A stretch of DNA of 64,000 bases, taken from contig NW_024881618.1 of NCBI RefSeq assembly GCF_019059575.1, forward strand, positions 868,001 to 932,000, written 5' to 3'. This DNA is from Amphibalanus amphitrite. Its lineage: Eukaryota > Arthropoda > Thecostraca > Balanomorpha > Balanidae. This document shows, in pieces, positions 31,031 to 44,598 of the stretch. The translations under genes were made by a program, and so were the position numbers. The notes beneath the pieces were generated by a model. The model was not told the DNA's origin. It searched no databases and worked only from the letters and a program-made list of their open reading frames with translations. Numbering within the stretch: position 1 is the stretch's first letter; each line of letters opens with the position of its first letter.

Positions 31031-34000
31031 TTGGCACCAAAATGTAGCGCGTGCAAAGTTCTAGACGCACATCGAAAACCATTTTCATCAAGGTCAAACG
31101 TCAAGGTCAAATTCAAGGTCAAAGGACGGGGAACCTTAAAAATGCTATGTCACCAGCGACTTTTCCAGCGACGAGCACCGATTTTAGCCAAAACCTCGTC
31201 CAAGGTCAATTGGACCATGAGGATCACGAAAATCGAACCTATTCACCCCTAAACCTTGACCTTCAAGGTCAAATTCAAGGTCAAAGGACGGGGAACTGAA
31301 AAAGTGCCACTAAATATTGTCCGATTTTCAAAATTTTGGCACCAAAATGTAGCGCGTGCAAAGTTCTAGCCGCACATCGAAAACCATTTTCATCAAGGTC
31401 AAACTTCAAGGTCAAATTCAAGGTCAAAGGACGGGGAACTGAAAAAGTGCCACTAAATATTGTCCGATTTTCAAAATTTTGGCACCAAAATGTAGCACGT
31501 GCAAAGTTCTAGCCGCACATCGAAAACCATTTTCATCAAGGTCAAACGTCAAGGTCAAATTCAAGGTCAAAGGACGGGGAACCTTAAAAATGCAACGTCA
31601 CCAGCGACTTTTCCAGCGACGAGCACCGATTTTAGCCAAAACCTCGTCCAAGGTCAATTGGACCATGAGGATCACGAAAATCGAACCTATTTACCCCTAA
31701 ACCTTGACCTTCAAGGTCAAATTCAAGGTCAAACGACGGGGAACTGAAAAAGTGCCACTAAATATTGTCCGATTTTCAAAATTTGGCACCAAAATGTAGC
31801 GCGTGCAAAGTTCTAGCCGCACATCGAAAACCATTTTCATCAAGGTCAAACTTCAAGGTCAAATTCAAGGTCAAAGGACGGGGAACTGAAAAAGTGCCAC
31901 TAAATATTGTCCGATTTTCAAAATTTTGGCACCAAAATGTAGCGCGTGCAAAGTTCTAGCCGCACATCGAAAACCATTTTCATCAAGGTCAAACGTCAAG
32001 GTCAAATTCAAGGTCAAAGGACGGGGAACCTTAAAAATGCTACGTCACCAGCGACTTTTCCAGCGACGAGCACCGATTTTAGCCAAAACCTCGTCCAAGG
32101 TCAATTGGACCATGAGGATCACGAAAATCGAACCTATTCACCCCTAAACCTTGACCTTCAAGGTCAAATTCAAGGTCAAAGGACGGGGAACTGAAAAAGT
32201 GCCACTAAATATTGTCCGATTTTCAAAATTTTGGCACCAAAATGTAGCGCGTGCAAAGTTCTAGCCGCACATCGGAAACCATTTTCATCAAGGTCAAACT
32301 TCAAGGTCAAATTCAAGGTCAAAGGACGGGGAACTGAAAAAGTGCCACTAAATATTGTCCGATTTTCAAAATTTTGGCACCAAAATGTAGCGCGTGCAAA
32401 GTTCTAGCCGCACATCGAAAACCATTTTCATCAAGGTCAAACTTCAAGGTCAAATTCAAGGTCAAAGGACGGGGAACTGAAAAAGTGCCACTAAATATTG
32501 TCCGATTTTCAAAATTTTGGCACCAAAATGTAGCACGTGCAAAGTTCTAGCCGCACATCGAAAACCATTTTCATCAAGGTCAAACGTCAAGGTCAAATTC
32601 AAGGTCAAAGGACGGGGAACCTTAAAAATGCTACGTCACCAGCGACTTTTCCAGCGACGAGCACCGATTTTAGCCAAAACCTCGTCCAAGGTCAATTGGA
32701 CCATGAGGATCACGAAAATCGAACCTATTCACCCCTAAACCTTGACCTTCAAGGTCAAATTCAAGGTCAAAGGACGGGGAACTGAAAAGTGCCACTAAAT
32801 ATTGTCCGATTTTCAAAATCTGGCACCAAAATGTAGCGCGTGCAAGTTCTAGCCGCACATCGAAAACCATTTTCATCAAGGTCAAACTTCAAGGTCAAAT
32901 TCAAGGTCAAAGGACGGGGAACTGAAAAAGTGCCACTAAATATTGTCCGATTTTCAAAATTTCGGCACCAAAATGTAGCGCGTGCAAAGTTCTAGCGCGC
33001 ATCGAAAACCATTTTCATCAAGGTCAAACTCAAGGGTCAAATTCAAGGTCAAAGGACGGGGAACTGAAAAAGTGCCACTAAATATTGTCCGTTTTCAAAA
33101 TTTTGGCACCAAAATGTACGCGTGCAAAGTTCTAGCCGACATCGAAAACCATTTTCATCAAGGTCAAACTTCAAGGTCATTCAAGGTCAAAGGACGGGGA
33201 ACTGAAAAGTGCCACTAAATATTGTCCGATTTTCAAATTTTGGCACCAAAATGTAGCACGTGCAAAGTTCTAGCCGCACATCGAAAACCATTTTCATCAA
33301 GGTCAAACGTCATGTCAAATTCCAAGGTCAAAGGACGGGGAACCTTAAAAATGCTACGTCACCAGCGACTTTTCCAGCGACGAGCACCGATTTTAGCCAA
33401 AACCTCGTCCAAGGTCAATTGGACCATGAGGATCACGAAAATCGAACCTATTTACCCCTAAACCTTGACCTTCAAGGTCAAATTCAAGGTCAAGGACGGG
33501 GAACTGAAAAAGTGCCACTAAATATTGTCCGATTTTCAAAATTTGGCACCAAAATGTAGCGCGTGCAAAGTTCTAGCCGCACATCGAAAACCTTTTCATC
33601 AAGGTCAAACTTCAAGGTCAAATTCAAGGTCAAAGGACGGGAACTGAAAAGTGCCACTAAATATCGTCGATTTTCAAAATTTTGGCACCAAAATGTAGCG
33701 CGTGCAAAGTTCTAGCCGCACATCGAAAACCATTTTCATCAAGGTCAAACTTCAAGGTCAAATTCAAGGTCAAAGGACGGGGAACTGAAAAAGTGCCACT
33801 AAATATTGTCCGATTTTCAAATTTTGGCACCAAAAATGTAGCGCGCGTGCAAAGTTCTAGCCGCAATCGAAACCATTTTCAATCAAGGTCAAACTTCAAG
33901 GTCAAATTCAAGGTTCAAAGGACGGGGAACTGAAAAAGTGCCACAATATTGTCCGATTTTCAAAATTCTGGCACCAAAATGTAGCGCGTGCAAAGTTCTA

Positions 34001-37000
34001 GCCGCACATCGAAAACCATTTTCATCAAGGTCAAACTTCAAGGTCAAATTCACGGTCAAAGGACGGGAACTGAAAAAGTGCCACTAAATATTGTCCGATT
34101 TTCAAAATTTTGGGCACCAAAATGTAGCGCGGTGCAAAGTTCTAGCCGCATATCGAAACCATTTTCATCAAGGTCAAACTTCAAGGTCAAATTCAAGGTC
34201 AAAGGACGGGAACTGAAAAAGTGCACCATCCGATTTTCAGCAAATTTTGGCCAAAAGTAGGTGCAAATTCTAGCCGCACATCGAAACCATTTTCATAAAC
34301 TTTCAAGGTCAAATTCAAGGTCAAAGGACGGGAACTGAAAAAGTGCCACTAAATATTGTCCGATTTTCAAATTTTGGCACCAAAATGTAGCGCGTGCAAA
34401 GTTCTAGCCGCAATCAAAACCATTTTCATCAAGGTCAAACTTCAAGGTCAAATTCAAGGTCAAAGGACGGGGAACTAAAAAGTGCCACTAATATTGTCGA
34501 TTTTCAAATTTTGGCACCAAAATGTAGCGCGTGCAAAGTTCTAGCCGCATCGAAAACCATTTTCATCAAGGTCAAACTTCAAGGTCAAATTCAAGGTCAA
34601 AGGACGGGAACCTAAAAAGTGCTCACAGCGATTTTCAAAATTTTGCACCAAAACCTCGTGCAAATTCCATGAGGTCACGAAAATCGAACCATTTCCTAAA
34701 TTGACCTTCAAGGTCAAATTCAAGGTCAAACGACGGGGAACTGAAAAAGTGCCACTAAATATTGTCCGATTTTCAAATTTTGGCACCAAAATGTAGCGCG
34801 TGCAAAGTTCTAGCCGCATATCGAAAACCATTTTCATCAAGGTCAAACTTCAAGGTCAAATTCAAGGTCAAAGGACGGGAACTGAAAAAGTGCCACTAAA
34901 TATTGTCCGATTTTCAAAATTTTGGCACCAAATGTAGCGCGTGCAAAGTTCTAGCCGCACATCGAAAACCATTTTCATCAAGGTCAAACTTCAAGGTCAA
35001 TTCAAGGTCAAAGGACGGGGAACTTGAAAAATGTGCCACGATTTCCAGTCCGACAAATTTTGGCACCAAAATGTCCAAGGTCAAGCTAGCACGAAAATCG
35101 AAACCATTCACCCAAACTATCAAGGTCAAATTCAAGGTCAAAGGACGGGGAACTGAAAAAGTGCCACTAAATATTGTCCGATTTTCAAAATTTTGGCACC
35201 AAAATGTAGCCGTGCAAAGTTCTAGCCGCACATCGAAAACCATTTTCATCAAGGTCAAACTTCAAGGTCAAATTCAGGTCAAAGGACGGGGAACTTAAAA
35301 ATGCTACACCAGCGATTTTCCAAGAATTTTACCAAAACCTCGTCCAGGCGTGCAAGTTCTGGCCGCACATCCCCCCAAAACCTTGACAAACTTAAGGTCA
35401 AATTCAAGGTCAAAGGACGGGGAACTGAAAAAGTGCCACTAATATTGTCCGATTTTCAAAATTTTGGCACCAAAATGTAGCGCGTGCAAAGTTTCTAGCC
35501 GCACATCGAAAACCATTTTCATCAAGGTCAAACTTCAAGGTCAAATTCAAGGTCAAAGGACGGGGAACTAAAAATGTACGTCACCACGATTTCCCGACAA
35601 ATTTTGGCACCAAAATCGTCAGGTCAAATGGCTAGGATCGAAAAACCTATTCAACCTAAACCTGCCTCAAGGTCAAATTCAAGGTCAAAGGACGGGGAAC
35701 TGAAAAAGTGCCACTAAATATTGTCCGATTTTCAAAATTTGCACCAAAATGTAGCGTGCAAAGTTCTAGCCGCAAACGAAAACCATTTTCATCAAGGTCA
35801 AAATTCAAGGTCAAATTCAAGGTCAAAGGCGGGGAACTGAAAAAGTGCCACTAAATATGTCCGATTTTCAAAATTTTGGCACCAAAATGTAGCGCGTGCA
35901 AAGTTCTAGTCGCACATCGAAAACCATTTTCATCAAGGTCAACTTCAAGGTCAAATTCAAGGTCAAAGGACGGGAACTGAAAAAGTGCCACTAAATATTG
36001 TCCGATTTTCAAAATTTTGGACCAAATGTAGCGCGTGCAAAGTTCTAGCCGCACATCGAAAACCATTTTCATCAAGGTCAAACTTCAAGGTCAAATTCAA
36101 GGTCAAAGGACGGGGAACTGAAAAAGTGCCACTAATATTATCCGATTTTCAAAATTTTGGCACCAAAATGTAGCACGTGCAAAGTTCTAGCCGCACATCG
36201 AAACCATTTCATCAAGGTCAAACGTCAAGGTCAAATTCAAGGTCAAAGGACGGGAACCTTAAAAATGCTACGTCACCAGCGACTTTTCCAGCGACGAGCA
36301 CCGATTTTAGCCAAAACCTCGTCCAAGGTCAATGGACCATGAGGATCACGAAAATCGAACCTATTCACCCCTAAAGGTCAAACTTCAGGTCAAATTCAAG
36401 GAGGACGGGGAACTGAAAAAGTGCCACTAAATTGTCCGATTTTCAAAATTTTGGCACCAAAATGTAGCGCGTGCAAAGTTCTAGCCGCACATCGAAAACC
36501 ATTTTCATCAAGGTCAAACTTCAAGGTCAAATTCAAGGTCAAAGGACGGGGAACTGAAAAAGTGCCACTAATATTGTCCGATTTTCAAAATTTCGGCACC
36601 AAAATGTAGCGCGTGCAAAGTTCTAGCCGCACATCGAAAACCATTTTCATCAAGGTCAAACTTCAAGGTCAAATTCAAGGTCAAGGACGGGGAACTGAAA
36701 AAGTGCCACTAAATATTGTCCGATTTTCAAATTTTGGCACCAAAATGTAGCGCGTGCAAAGTTCTAGCCGCACATCGAAACCATTTTCATCAAGGTCAAA
36801 CTTCAAGTCAAATTCAAGGTCAAAGGACGGGGAACTGAAAAAGTGCCACTAAATATTGTCCGATTTTCAAAATTTTGGCACCAAAATGTAGCACGTGCAA
36901 AGTTCTAGCCGCACATCGAAAACCATTTCATCATCAAACGTCAAGGTCAAATTCAAGGTCAAAGGACGGGGAACCTTAAAAATGCTACGTCACCAGCGAC

Positions 37001-37731
37001 TTTTCCAGCGACGAGCACCGTTTTAGCCAAAACCTCGTCCAAGGTCAATTGGACCAAGATCACGAAAATCGAACCTATTCACACCCTAAACCTTGACCTT
37101 CAAGGTCAATTCAAGGTCAAGGACGGGGAACTGAAAAAGTGCCACTAATATTGTCCGATTTTCAAAATTGGCACCAAAATGTAGCGCGTGCAAAGTTCTA
37201 GCCGCACATCGAAAACCATTTCATCAAGGTCAAACTTCAAGGTCAAATTCAAGGTCAAAGGACGGGGAACTGAAAAAGTGCCACTAAATATCGTCCGATT
37301 TCAAAATTTCGGCACCAAAATGTAGCGCGTGCAAAGTTCTAGCCGCACATCGAAAACCATTTTCATCAAGGTCAAACTTCAAGGTCAAATTCAAGGTCAA
37401 AGGACGGGGAACTGAAAAAAGTGCCACTAAATGTCCGATTTTCAAAATTTTGGCACCAAAATGTAGCGCGTGCAAAGTTCTAGCCGCATATCGAAAACCA
37501 TTTTCATCACAGGTCAAACTTCAAGGTCAAATTCAAGGTCAAAGGACGGGGAACTGAAAAGTGCCACTAATATTGTCCGATTTTCAAAATTTTGGGACCA
37601 AAATGTAGCGCGTGCAAAGTTCTAGCCGCACATCGAAAACCATTTTCATCAAGGTCAAACTTCAAGTCAAATTCAAGGTCAAAGGACGGGGAACTGAAAA
37701 ATGCCACTAAATATTGTCCGATTTTCAAAAT
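31031..37731 (+). repeat. Higher-order repeat copy 1, indel-rich
   Basis: B order matches the standard period, but the length is about 6.70 kb because of many small deletions that begin near 32786 and persist to about 37730. Typical changes are lost bases in A- or G-runs and dropped single bases. Confidence 0.85.
32786..37730. other. Interval of dense small indels, probable low-quality consensus
   Basis: Neighbouring copies are nearly base-identical, but here almost every monomer has several one-base deletions or insertions, many in homopolymers. Around 34621-34690, 35036-35110, 35294-35350 and 35580-35660 the sequence looks like a blend of A and B monomers. The sharp edges suggest unpolished or mis-aligned long-read consensus. 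True decay cannot be excluded from sequence alone. Confidence 0.65.
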
Positions 37732-40700
37732 TTGGCACCAAAATGTAGCGCGTGCAAAGTTCTAGCCGCACATCGAAAACCATTTTCATCAAGGTCAAAC
37801 GTCAAGGTCAAATTCAAGGTCAAAGGACGGGGAACCTTAAAAATGCTATGTCACCAGCGACTTTTCCAGCGACGAGCACCGATTTTAGCCAAAACCTCGT
37901 CCAAGGTCAATTGGACCATGAGGATCACGAAAATCGAACCTATTCACCCTAAACCTTGACCTTCAAGGTCAAATTCAAGGTCAAAGGACGGGGAACTGAA
38001 AAAGTGCCACTAAATATTGTCCGATTTTCAAAATTTTGGCACCAAAATGTAGCGCGTGCAAAGTTCTAGCCGCACATCGAAAACCATTTTCATCAAGGTC
38101 AAACTTCAAGGTCAAATTCAAGGTCAAAGGACGGGGAACTGAAAAAGTGCCACTAAATATTGTCCGATTTTCAAAATTTTGGCACCAAAATGTAGCACGT
38201 GCAAAGTTCTAGCCGCACATCGAAAACCATTTTCATCAAGGTCAAACGTCAAGGTCAAATTCAAGGTCAAGGACGGGGAACCTTAAAAATGCAACGTCAC
38301 CAGCGACTTTTCCAGCGACGAGCACCGATTTTAGCCAAAACCTCGTCCAAGGTCAATTGGACCATGAGGATCACGAAAATCGAACCTATTTACCCCTAAA
38401 CCTTGACCTTCAAGGTCAAATTCAAGGTCAAACGACGGGGAACTGAAAAAGTGCCACTAAATATTGTCCGATTTTCAAAATTTTGGCACCAAAATGTAGC
38501 GCGTGCAAAGTTCTAGCCGCACATCGAAAACCATTTTCATCAAGGTCAAACTTCAAGGTCAAATTCAAGGTCAAAGGACGGGGAACTGAAAAAGTGCCAC
38601 TAAATATTGTCCGATTTTCAAAATTTTGGCACCAAAATGTAGCGCGTGCAAAGTTCTAGCCGCACATCGAAAACCATTTTCATCAAGGTCAAACGTCAAG
38701 GTCAAATTCAAGGTCAAAGGACGGGGAACCTTAAAAATGCTACGTCACCAGCGACTTTTCCAGCGACGAGCACCGATTTTAGCCAAAACCTCGTCCAAGG
38801 TCAATTGGACCATGAGGATCACGAAAATCGAACCTATTCACCCCTAAACCTTGACCTTCAAGGTCAAATTCAAGGTCAAAGGACGGGGAACTGAAAAAGT
38901 GCCACTAAATATTGTCCGATTTTCAAAATTTTGGCACCAAAATGTAGCGCGTGCAAAGTTCTAGCCGCACATCGGAAACCATTTTCATCAAGGTCAAACT
39001 TCAAGGTCAAATTCAAGGTCAAAGGACGGGGAACTGAAAAAGTGCCACTAAATATTGTCCGATTTTCAAAATTTTGGCACCAAAATGTAGCGCGTGCAAA
39101 GTTCTAGCCGCACATCGAAAACCATTTTCATCAAGGTCAAACTTCAAGGTCAAATTCAAGGTCAAAGGACGGGGAACTGAAAAAGTGCCACTAAATATTG
39201 TCCGATTTTCAAAATTTTGGCACCAAAATGTAGCACGTGCAAAGTTCTAGCCGCACATCGAAAACCATTTTCATCAAGGTCAAACGTCAAGGTCAAATTC
39301 AAGGTCAAAGGACGGGGAACCTTAAAAATGCTACGTCACCAGCGACTTTTCCAGCGACGAGCACCGATTTTAGCCAAAACCTCGTCCAAGGTCAATTGGA
39401 CCATGAGGATCACGAAAATCGAACCTATTCACCCCTAAACCTTGACCTTCAAGGTCAAATTCAAGGTCAAAGGACGGGGAACTGAAAAAGTGCCACTAAA
39501 TATTGTCCGATTTTCAAAATTCTGGCACCAAAATGTAGCGCGTGCAAAGTTCTAGCCGCACATCGAAAACCATTTTCATCAAGGTCAAACTTCAAGGTCA
39601 AATTCAAGGTCAAAGGACGGGGAACTGAAAAAGTGCCACTAAATATTGTCCGATTTTCAAAATTTCGGCACCAAAATGTAGCGCGTGCAAAGTTCTAGCC
39701 GCACATCGAAAACCATTTTCATCAAGGTCAAACTTCAAGGTCAAATTCAAGGTCAAAGGACGGGGAACTGAAAAAGTGCCACTAAATATTGTCCGATTTT
39801 AAAAATTTTGGCACCAAAATGTAGCGCGTGCAAAGTTCTAGCCGCACATCGAAAACCATTTTCATCAAGGTCAAACTTCAAGGTCAAATTCAAGGTCAAA
39901 GGACGGGGAACTGAAAAAGTGCCACTAAATATTGTCCGATTTTCAAAATTTTGGCACCAAAATGTAGCACGTGCAAAGTTCTAGCCGCACATCGAAAACC
40001 ATTTTCATCAAGGTCAAACGTCAATGTCAAATTCAAGGTCAAAGGACGGGGAACCTTAAAAATGCTACGTCACCAGCGACTTTTCCAGCGACGAGCACCG
40101 ATTTTAGCCAAAACCTCGTCCAAGGTCAATTGGACCATGAGGATCACGAAAATCGAACCTATTTACCCCTAAACCTTGACCTTCAAGGTCAAATTCAAGG
40201 TCAAAGGACGGGGAACTGAAAAAGTGCCACTAAATATTGTCCGATTTTCAAAATTTTGGCACCAAAATGTAGCGCGTGCAAAGTTCTAGCCGCACATCGA
40301 AAACCATTTTCATCAAGGTCAAACTTCAAGGTCAAATTCAAGGTCAAAGGACGGGGAACTGAAAAAGTGCCACTAAATATTGTCCGATTTTCAAAATTTT
40401 GGCACCAAAATGTAGCGCGTGCAAAGTTCTAGCCGCACATCGAAAACCATTTTCATCAAGGTCAAACTTCAAGGTCAAATTCAAGGTCAAAGGACGGGGA
40501 ACTGAAAAAGTGCCACTAAATATTGTCCGATTTTCAAAATTTTGGCACCAAAATGTAGCGCGTGCAAAGTTCTAGCCGCAAATCGGAAACCATTTTCATC
40601 AAGGTCAAACTTCAAGGTCAAATTCAAGGTCAAAGGACGGGGAACTGAAAAAGTGCCACTAAATATTGTCCGATTTTCAAAATTCTGGCACCAAAATGTA

Positions 40701-43700
40701 GCGCGTGCAAAGTTCTAGCCGCACATCGAAAACCATTTTCATCAAGGTCAAACTTCAAGGTCAAATTCAAGGTCAAAGGACGGGGAACTGAAAAAGTGCC
40801 ACTAAATATTGTCCGATTTTCAAAATTTTGGGACCAAAATGTAGCGCGTGCAAAGTTCTAGCCGCATATCGAAAACCATTTTCATCAAGGTCAAACTTCA
40901 AGGTCAAATTCAAGGTCAAAGGACGGGGAACTGAAAAAGTGCCACTAAATATTGTCCGATTTTCAAAATTTTGGCACCAAAATGTAGCGCGTGCAAAGTT
41001 CTAGCCGCACATCGAAAACCATTTTCATCAAGGTCAAACTTCAAGGTCAAATTCAAGGTCAAAGGACGGGAACTGAAAAAGTGCCACTAAATATTGTCCG
41101 ATTTTCAAAATTTTGGCACCAAAATGTAGCGCGTGCAAAGTTCTAGCCGCATATCAAAAACCATTTTCATCAAGGTCAAACTTCAAGGTCAAATTCAAGG
41201 TCAAAGGACGGGGAACTAAAAAAGTGCCACTAAATATTGTCCGATTTTCAAAATTTTGGCACCAAAATGTAGCGCGTGCAAAGTTCTAGCCGCACATCGA
41301 AAACCATTTTCATCAAGGTCAAACTTCAAGGTCAAATTCAAGGTCAAAGGACGGGGAACTGAAAAAGTGCTACTAAATATTGTCCGATTTTCAAAATTTT
41401 GGCACCAAAATGTAGCGCGTGCAAAGTTCTAGCCGCACATCGAAAACCATTTTCATCAAGGTCAAACTTCAAGGTCAAATTCAAGGTCAAAGGACGGGGA
41501 ACTGAAAAAGTGCCACTAAATATTGTCCGATTTTCAAATTTTGGCACCAAAATGTAGCGCGTGCAAAGTTCTAGCCGCATATCGAAAACCATTTTCATCA
41601 AGGTCAAACTTCAAGGTCAAATTCAAGGTCAAAGGACGGGGAACTGAAAAAGTGCCACTAAATATTGTCCGATTTTCAAAATTTTGGCACCAAAATGTAG
41701 CGCGTGCAAAGTTCTAGCCGCACATCGAAACCATTTTCATCAAGGTCAAACTTCAAGGTCAAATTCAAGGTCAAAGGACGGGGAACTGAAAAAGTGCCAC
41801 TAAATATTGTCCGATTTTCAAAATTTTGGCACCAAAATGTAGCGCGTGCAAAGTTCTAGCCGCACATCGAAAACCATTTTCATCAAGGTCAAACTTCAAG
41901 GTCAAATTCAAGGTCAAAGGACGGGGAACTGAAAAAGTGCCACTAAATATTGTCCGATTTTCAAAATTTTGGCACCAAAATGTAGCACGTGCAAAGTTCT
42001 AGCCGCACATCGAAAACCATTTTCATCAAGGTCAAACGTCAAGGTCAAATTCAAGGTCAAAGGACGGGGAACCTTAAAAATGCTACGTCACCAGCGACTT
42101 TTCCAGCGACGAGCACCGATTTTAGCCAAAACCTCGTCCAGGGTCAATTGGACCATGAGGATCACGAAAATCGAACCTATTCACCCCTAAACCTTGACCT
42201 TTAAGGTCAAATTCAAGGTCAAAGGACGGGGAACTGAAAAAGTGCCACTAAATATTGTCCGATTTTCAAAATTTTGGCACCAAAATGTAGCGCGTGCAAA
42301 GTTCTAGCCGCACATCGAAAACCATTTTCATCAAGGTCAAACTTCAAGGTCAAATTCAAGGTCAAAGGACGGGGAACTGAAAAAGTGCCACTAAATATTG
42401 TCCGATTTTCAAAATTTTGGCACCAAAATGTAGCGCGTGCAAAGTTCTAGCCGCACATCGAAAACCATTTTCAACAAGGTCAAACTTCAAGGTCAAATTC
42501 AAGGTCAAAGGACGGGGAACTGAAAAAGTGCCACTAAATATTGTCCGATTTTCAAAATTTTGCCACCAAAATGTAGCGCGTGCAAAGTTCTAGCCGCACA
42601 ACGAAAACCATTTTCATCAAGGTCAAAATTCAAGGTCAAATTCAAGGTCAAAGGACGGGGAACTGAAAAAGTGCCACTAAATATTGTCCGATTTTCAAAA
42701 TTTTGGCACCAAAATGTAGCGCGTGCAAAGTTCTAGTCGCACATCGAAAACCATTTTCATCAAGGTCAAACTTCAAGGTCAAATTCAAGGTCAAAGGACG
42801 GGGAACTGAAAAAGTGCCACTAAATATTGTCCGATTTTCAAAATTTTGGGACCAAAATGTAGCGCGTGCAAAGTTCTAGCCGCACATCGAAAACCATTTT
42901 CATCAAGGTCAAACTTCAAGGTCAAATTCAAGGTCAAAGGACGGGGAACTGAAAAAGTGCCACTAAATATTATCCGATTTTCAAAATTTTGGCACCAAAA
43001 TGTAGCACGTGCAAAGTTCTAGCCGCACATCGAAAACCATTTTCATCAAGGTCAAACGTCAAGGTCAAATTCAAGGTCAAAGGACGGGGAACCTTAAAAA
43101 TGCTACGTCACCAGCGACTTTTCCAGCGACGAGCACCGATTTTAGCCAAAACCTCGTACAAGGTCAATTGGACCATGAGGATCACGAAAATCGAACCTAT
43201 TCACCCCTAAACCTTGACCTTCAAGGTCAAATTCAAGGTCAAAGGACGGGGAACTGAAAAAGTGCCACTAAATATTGTCCGATTTTCAAAATTCTGGCAC
43301 CAAAATGTAGCGCGTGCAAAGTTCTAGCCGCACATCGAAAACCATTTTCATCAAGGTCAAACTTCAAGGTCAAATTCAAGGTCAAAGGACGGGGAACTGA
43401 AAAAGTGCCACTAAATATTGTCCGATTTTCAAAATTTCGGCACCAAAATGTAGCGCGTGCAAAGTTCTAGCCGCACATCGAAAACCATTTTCATCAAGGT
43501 CAAACTTCAAGGTCAAATTCAAGGTCAAAGGACGGGGAACTGAAAAAGTGCCACTAAATATTGTCCGATTTTCAAAATTTTGGCACCAAAATGTAGCGCG
43601 TGCAAAGTTCTAGCCGCACATCGAAAACCATTTTCATCAAGGTCAAACTTCAAGGTCAAATTCAAGGTCAAAGGACGGGGAACTGAAAAGTGCCACTAAA

Positions 43701-44598
43701 TATTGTCCGATTTTCAAAATTTTGGCACCAAAATGTAGCACGTGCAAAGTTCTAGCCGCACATCGAAAACCATTTTCATCAAGGTCAAACGTCAAGGTCA
43801 AATTCAAGGTCAAAGGACGGGGAACCTTAAAAATGCTACGTCACCAGCGACTTTTCCAGCGACGAGCACCGATTTTAGCCAAAACCTCGTCCAAGGTCAA
43901 TTGGACCATGAGGATCACGAAAATCGAACCTATTCACCCCTAAACCTTGACCTTCAAGGTCAAATTCAAGGTCAAAGGACGGGGAACTGAAAAAGTGCCA
44001 CTAAATATTGTCCGATTTTCAAAATTCTGGCACCAAAATGTAGCGCGTGCAAAGTTCTAGCCGCACATCGAAAACCATTTTCATCAAGGTCAAACTTCAA
44101 GGTCAAATTCAAGGTCAAAGGACGGGGAACTGAAAAAGTGCCACTAAATATCGTCCGATTTTCAAAATTTCGGCACCAAAATGTAGCGCGTGCAAAGTTC
44201 TAGCCGCACATCGAAAACCATTTTCATCAAGGTCAAACTTCAAGGTCAAATTCAAGGTCAAAGGACGGGGAACTGAAAAAGTGCCACTAAATATTGTCCG
44301 ATTTTCAAAATTTTGGCACCAAAATGTAGCGCGTGCAAAGTTCTAGCCGCATATCGAAAACCATTTTCATCAAGGTCAAACTTCAAGGTCAAATTCAAGG
44401 TCAAAGGACGGGGAACTGAAAAAGTGCCACTAAATATTGTCCGATTTTCAAAATTTTGGGACCAAAATGTAGCGCGTGCAAAGTTCTAGCCGCACATCGA
44501 AAACCATTTTCATCAAGGTCAAACTTCAAGGTCAAATTCAAGGTCAAAGGACGGGGAACTGAAAAAGTGCCACTAAATATTGTCCGATTTTCAAAATT
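37732..44598 (+). repeat. Higher-order repeat copy 2, full length (6867 bp)
   Basis: Clean copy with B spacing about 447, 447, 591, 734, 2018, 1020, 733, 877. Diagnostic variants include AACGTCAATGTC at about 40017, TTTAAAAATTTT near 39798, GTCCAGGG near 42136 and CTCGTACAAGG near 43153. Confidence 0.9.
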
